From NCBI GenBank assembly GCA_046597455.1, contig JBKJKJ010000247.1, forward strand, positions 1 to 6,777: a stretch of 6,777 nt of DNA, given 5' to 3'. Each line of letters starts with the position of its first letter. Positions within the stretch are counted from its first letter, which is position 1. This document shows positions 6,013 to 6,777 of the stretch, piece by piece. Origin of the DNA: JAQGMV01 sp046597455. Its GTDB lineage: Bacteria; Pseudomonadota; Gammaproteobacteria; Burkholderiales; SG8-41. Below the pieces are notes generated by a model that worked only from the letters and a program-made list of their open reading frames with translations, ran no database searches and was not told where the DNA came from. Both the position numbers and the translations under genes were made by a program.

Positions 6013-6777
6013 TCAGGCGGTTGCCAGTGCTGCCTTGCCGGCTTTCTTGAACTGCGGCGCGACTTTGCTCATGAACAGGCGGATGCTGTTTTCCGCCACG
6101 TCGTAGGGCATATGGCCGATGCGGAAAACCATCAGCAAGCCGCCGACGCCGATGTCGTCTATTTTTGCGATTTCCTCCGCAACCGTGTCAGGCGAGCCGC
6201 AGATGATCGAGTGCTGCACTTGATCGCGAGCCGGCGTCGCCGTCTCCTTCTTCAGCAACAGACCCTGCTCTTCGTAAACCTTTTCGCGCATGGCTTTGCG
6301 AAATGCCTGCTGCGCCTCGAACGCCGGTAACGCAAGGCGTTGGGCTTCGGCATCCGTTTCCGCCACGAAGATGTTGCGCCAGATCCAGGTATCGTCCACG
6401 CAGCGCGTCACCGTCTGCTCATCGTGGCCGGATTCGCGCATCGTCTTGCGATACAGATCCATGCGCTGCCGGGTGACTTCGTTGGTCTGGATGTTCATGA
6501 GGAAGGGGCGCCCTTCGCGCGCCATGCCGAGCATCGCTTCTTCTCCCGAGCACGCGCGCACGATCGGCGGATGCGGTTTGGTGTAAGGCTGAGGGCGCAG
6601 CCTGGGCAGTCGGATGTCCCAGTACTTGCCTTTGTGGCGGTAGTTCTCGGTGGTCCAGGCCTTGATCATGATTTCTTCGGATTCCACGAGCCTGTCGTAC
6701 GCTTCGGCAGGGTCGATGCCATAGCCCTGATAGTCGTAGACGTTGTACGCCGTGCCGCGGCCCAGGCCCACGACGAG
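6013..6777 (-). CDS. Luciferase-like flavin-dependent monooxygenase (5' end outside window)
   Basis: The frame is open to the right edge, showing the last 254 residues and a TGA at 6013-6015. Luciferase-like TIM-barrel monooxygenases (family 'bacterial luciferase-like', LLM) use reduced flavin (FMN or, in some lineages, F420) and O2, usually in the cytoplasm with a separate reductase. Support: the visible segment begins LVVGLGRGTAYN, matching the typical mid-protein strand and loop of the family. It continues with AYDRLVESEEIMIKAWTTEN, the YWDIRLPRLRPQPYTKPHPP segment typical of LLM proteins before 'PI', and a late GSPDTVAEEIAKIDDIGVGGLLM segment. About 110-120 N-terminal residues should lie outside the window if it has the usual length near 370 aa. 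Its last 22 codons, counting the stop, are duplicated in decayed form at 1713-1778. It is followed by the operon leader on the same strand. Substrate unknown. Confidence 0.9.
   Translation of the reverse strand, partial: LVVGLGRGTAYNVYDYQGYGIDPAEAYDRLVESEEIMIKAWTTENYRHKGKYWDIRLPRLRPQPYTKPHPPIVRACSGEEAMLGMAREGRPFLMNIQTNEVTRQRMDLYRKTMRESGHDEQTVTRCVDDTWIWRNIFVAETDAEAQRLALPAFEAQQAFRKAMREKVYEEQGLLLKKETATPARDQVQHSIICGSPDTVAEEIAKIDDIGVGGLLMVFRIGHMPYDVAENSIRLFMSKVAPQFKKAGKAALATA

Noticed and set aside
5999..6014. Short dyad GAAGC-GT-GCTTC at the stop of the luciferase-like gene, considered as a terminator
   Set aside because: The 2-nt centre is too tight for a hairpin, the alternative stem is only 4 bp, and no T-run follows.

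Overview
This is a high-GC window (GC and codon use typical of Pseudomonadota). The gene types are familiar from soil-type proteobacteria: a TfdA-like dioxygenase, a PaoABC-like molybdenum hydroxylase and a luciferase-like monooxygenase. A beta- or alphaproteobacterium is plausible, but nothing in the window fixes the taxon. There are no rRNA or tRNA genes, CRISPR arrays, transposases or phage genes.

Layout from left to right: (1) 1-740, minus strand, the N-terminal 246 codons of a TauD/TfdA-family 2-oxoglutarate/Fe(II) dioxygenase that runs off the left edge. (2) 741-1000, a divergent intergenic region. (3) 1001-1660, plus strand, a 219-aa protein equivalent to only the C-terminal half of a PaaH-type 3-hydroxyacyl-CoA dehydrogenase. 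(4) 1713-1778, minus strand, a degenerate remnant of the last 21 codons and stop of a luciferase-like monooxygenase gene, touching the stop codon of the next gene. (5) 1775-5655, minus strand, a tightly packed three-gene operon for a Tat-exported molybdenum-containing aldehyde oxidoreductase. It is transcribed in the order [2Fe-2S] subunit, FAD/[4Fe-4S] subunit, molybdopterin subunit (paoA-paoB-paoC order). (6) 5656-6012, a 357-bp gene-free stretch holding an imperfect tandem duplication with a period of about 139 bp, each unit carrying a conserved hairpin. (7) 6013-6777, minus strand, the C-terminal 254 residues of a luciferase-like flavin monooxygenase that runs off the right edge.

The operon is the functional core. 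The Tat-signal iron-sulfur subunit would carry the assembled heterotrimer to the periplasm. The molybdopterin subunit oxidises an aldehyde (aromatic in the E. coli enzyme), and electrons pass through the Fe-S clusters and FAD to an acceptor. No XdhC/PaoD-type maturation chaperone is seen in the window. The flanking dioxygenase, luciferase-like monooxygenase and acyl-CoA dehydrogenase-like protein fit an accessory catabolic neighbourhood, but no shared pathway can be shown.

The most informative observation is structural. The operon and its leader lie between two direct copies of a luciferase-like gene 3' end: an intact one at 6013-6078 and a decayed one at 1713-1778. This suggests that a luciferase-like paralogue once stood beside the 1001-1660 gene and was replaced or displaced when the operon arrived. 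I do not see a wholly new biological system here.
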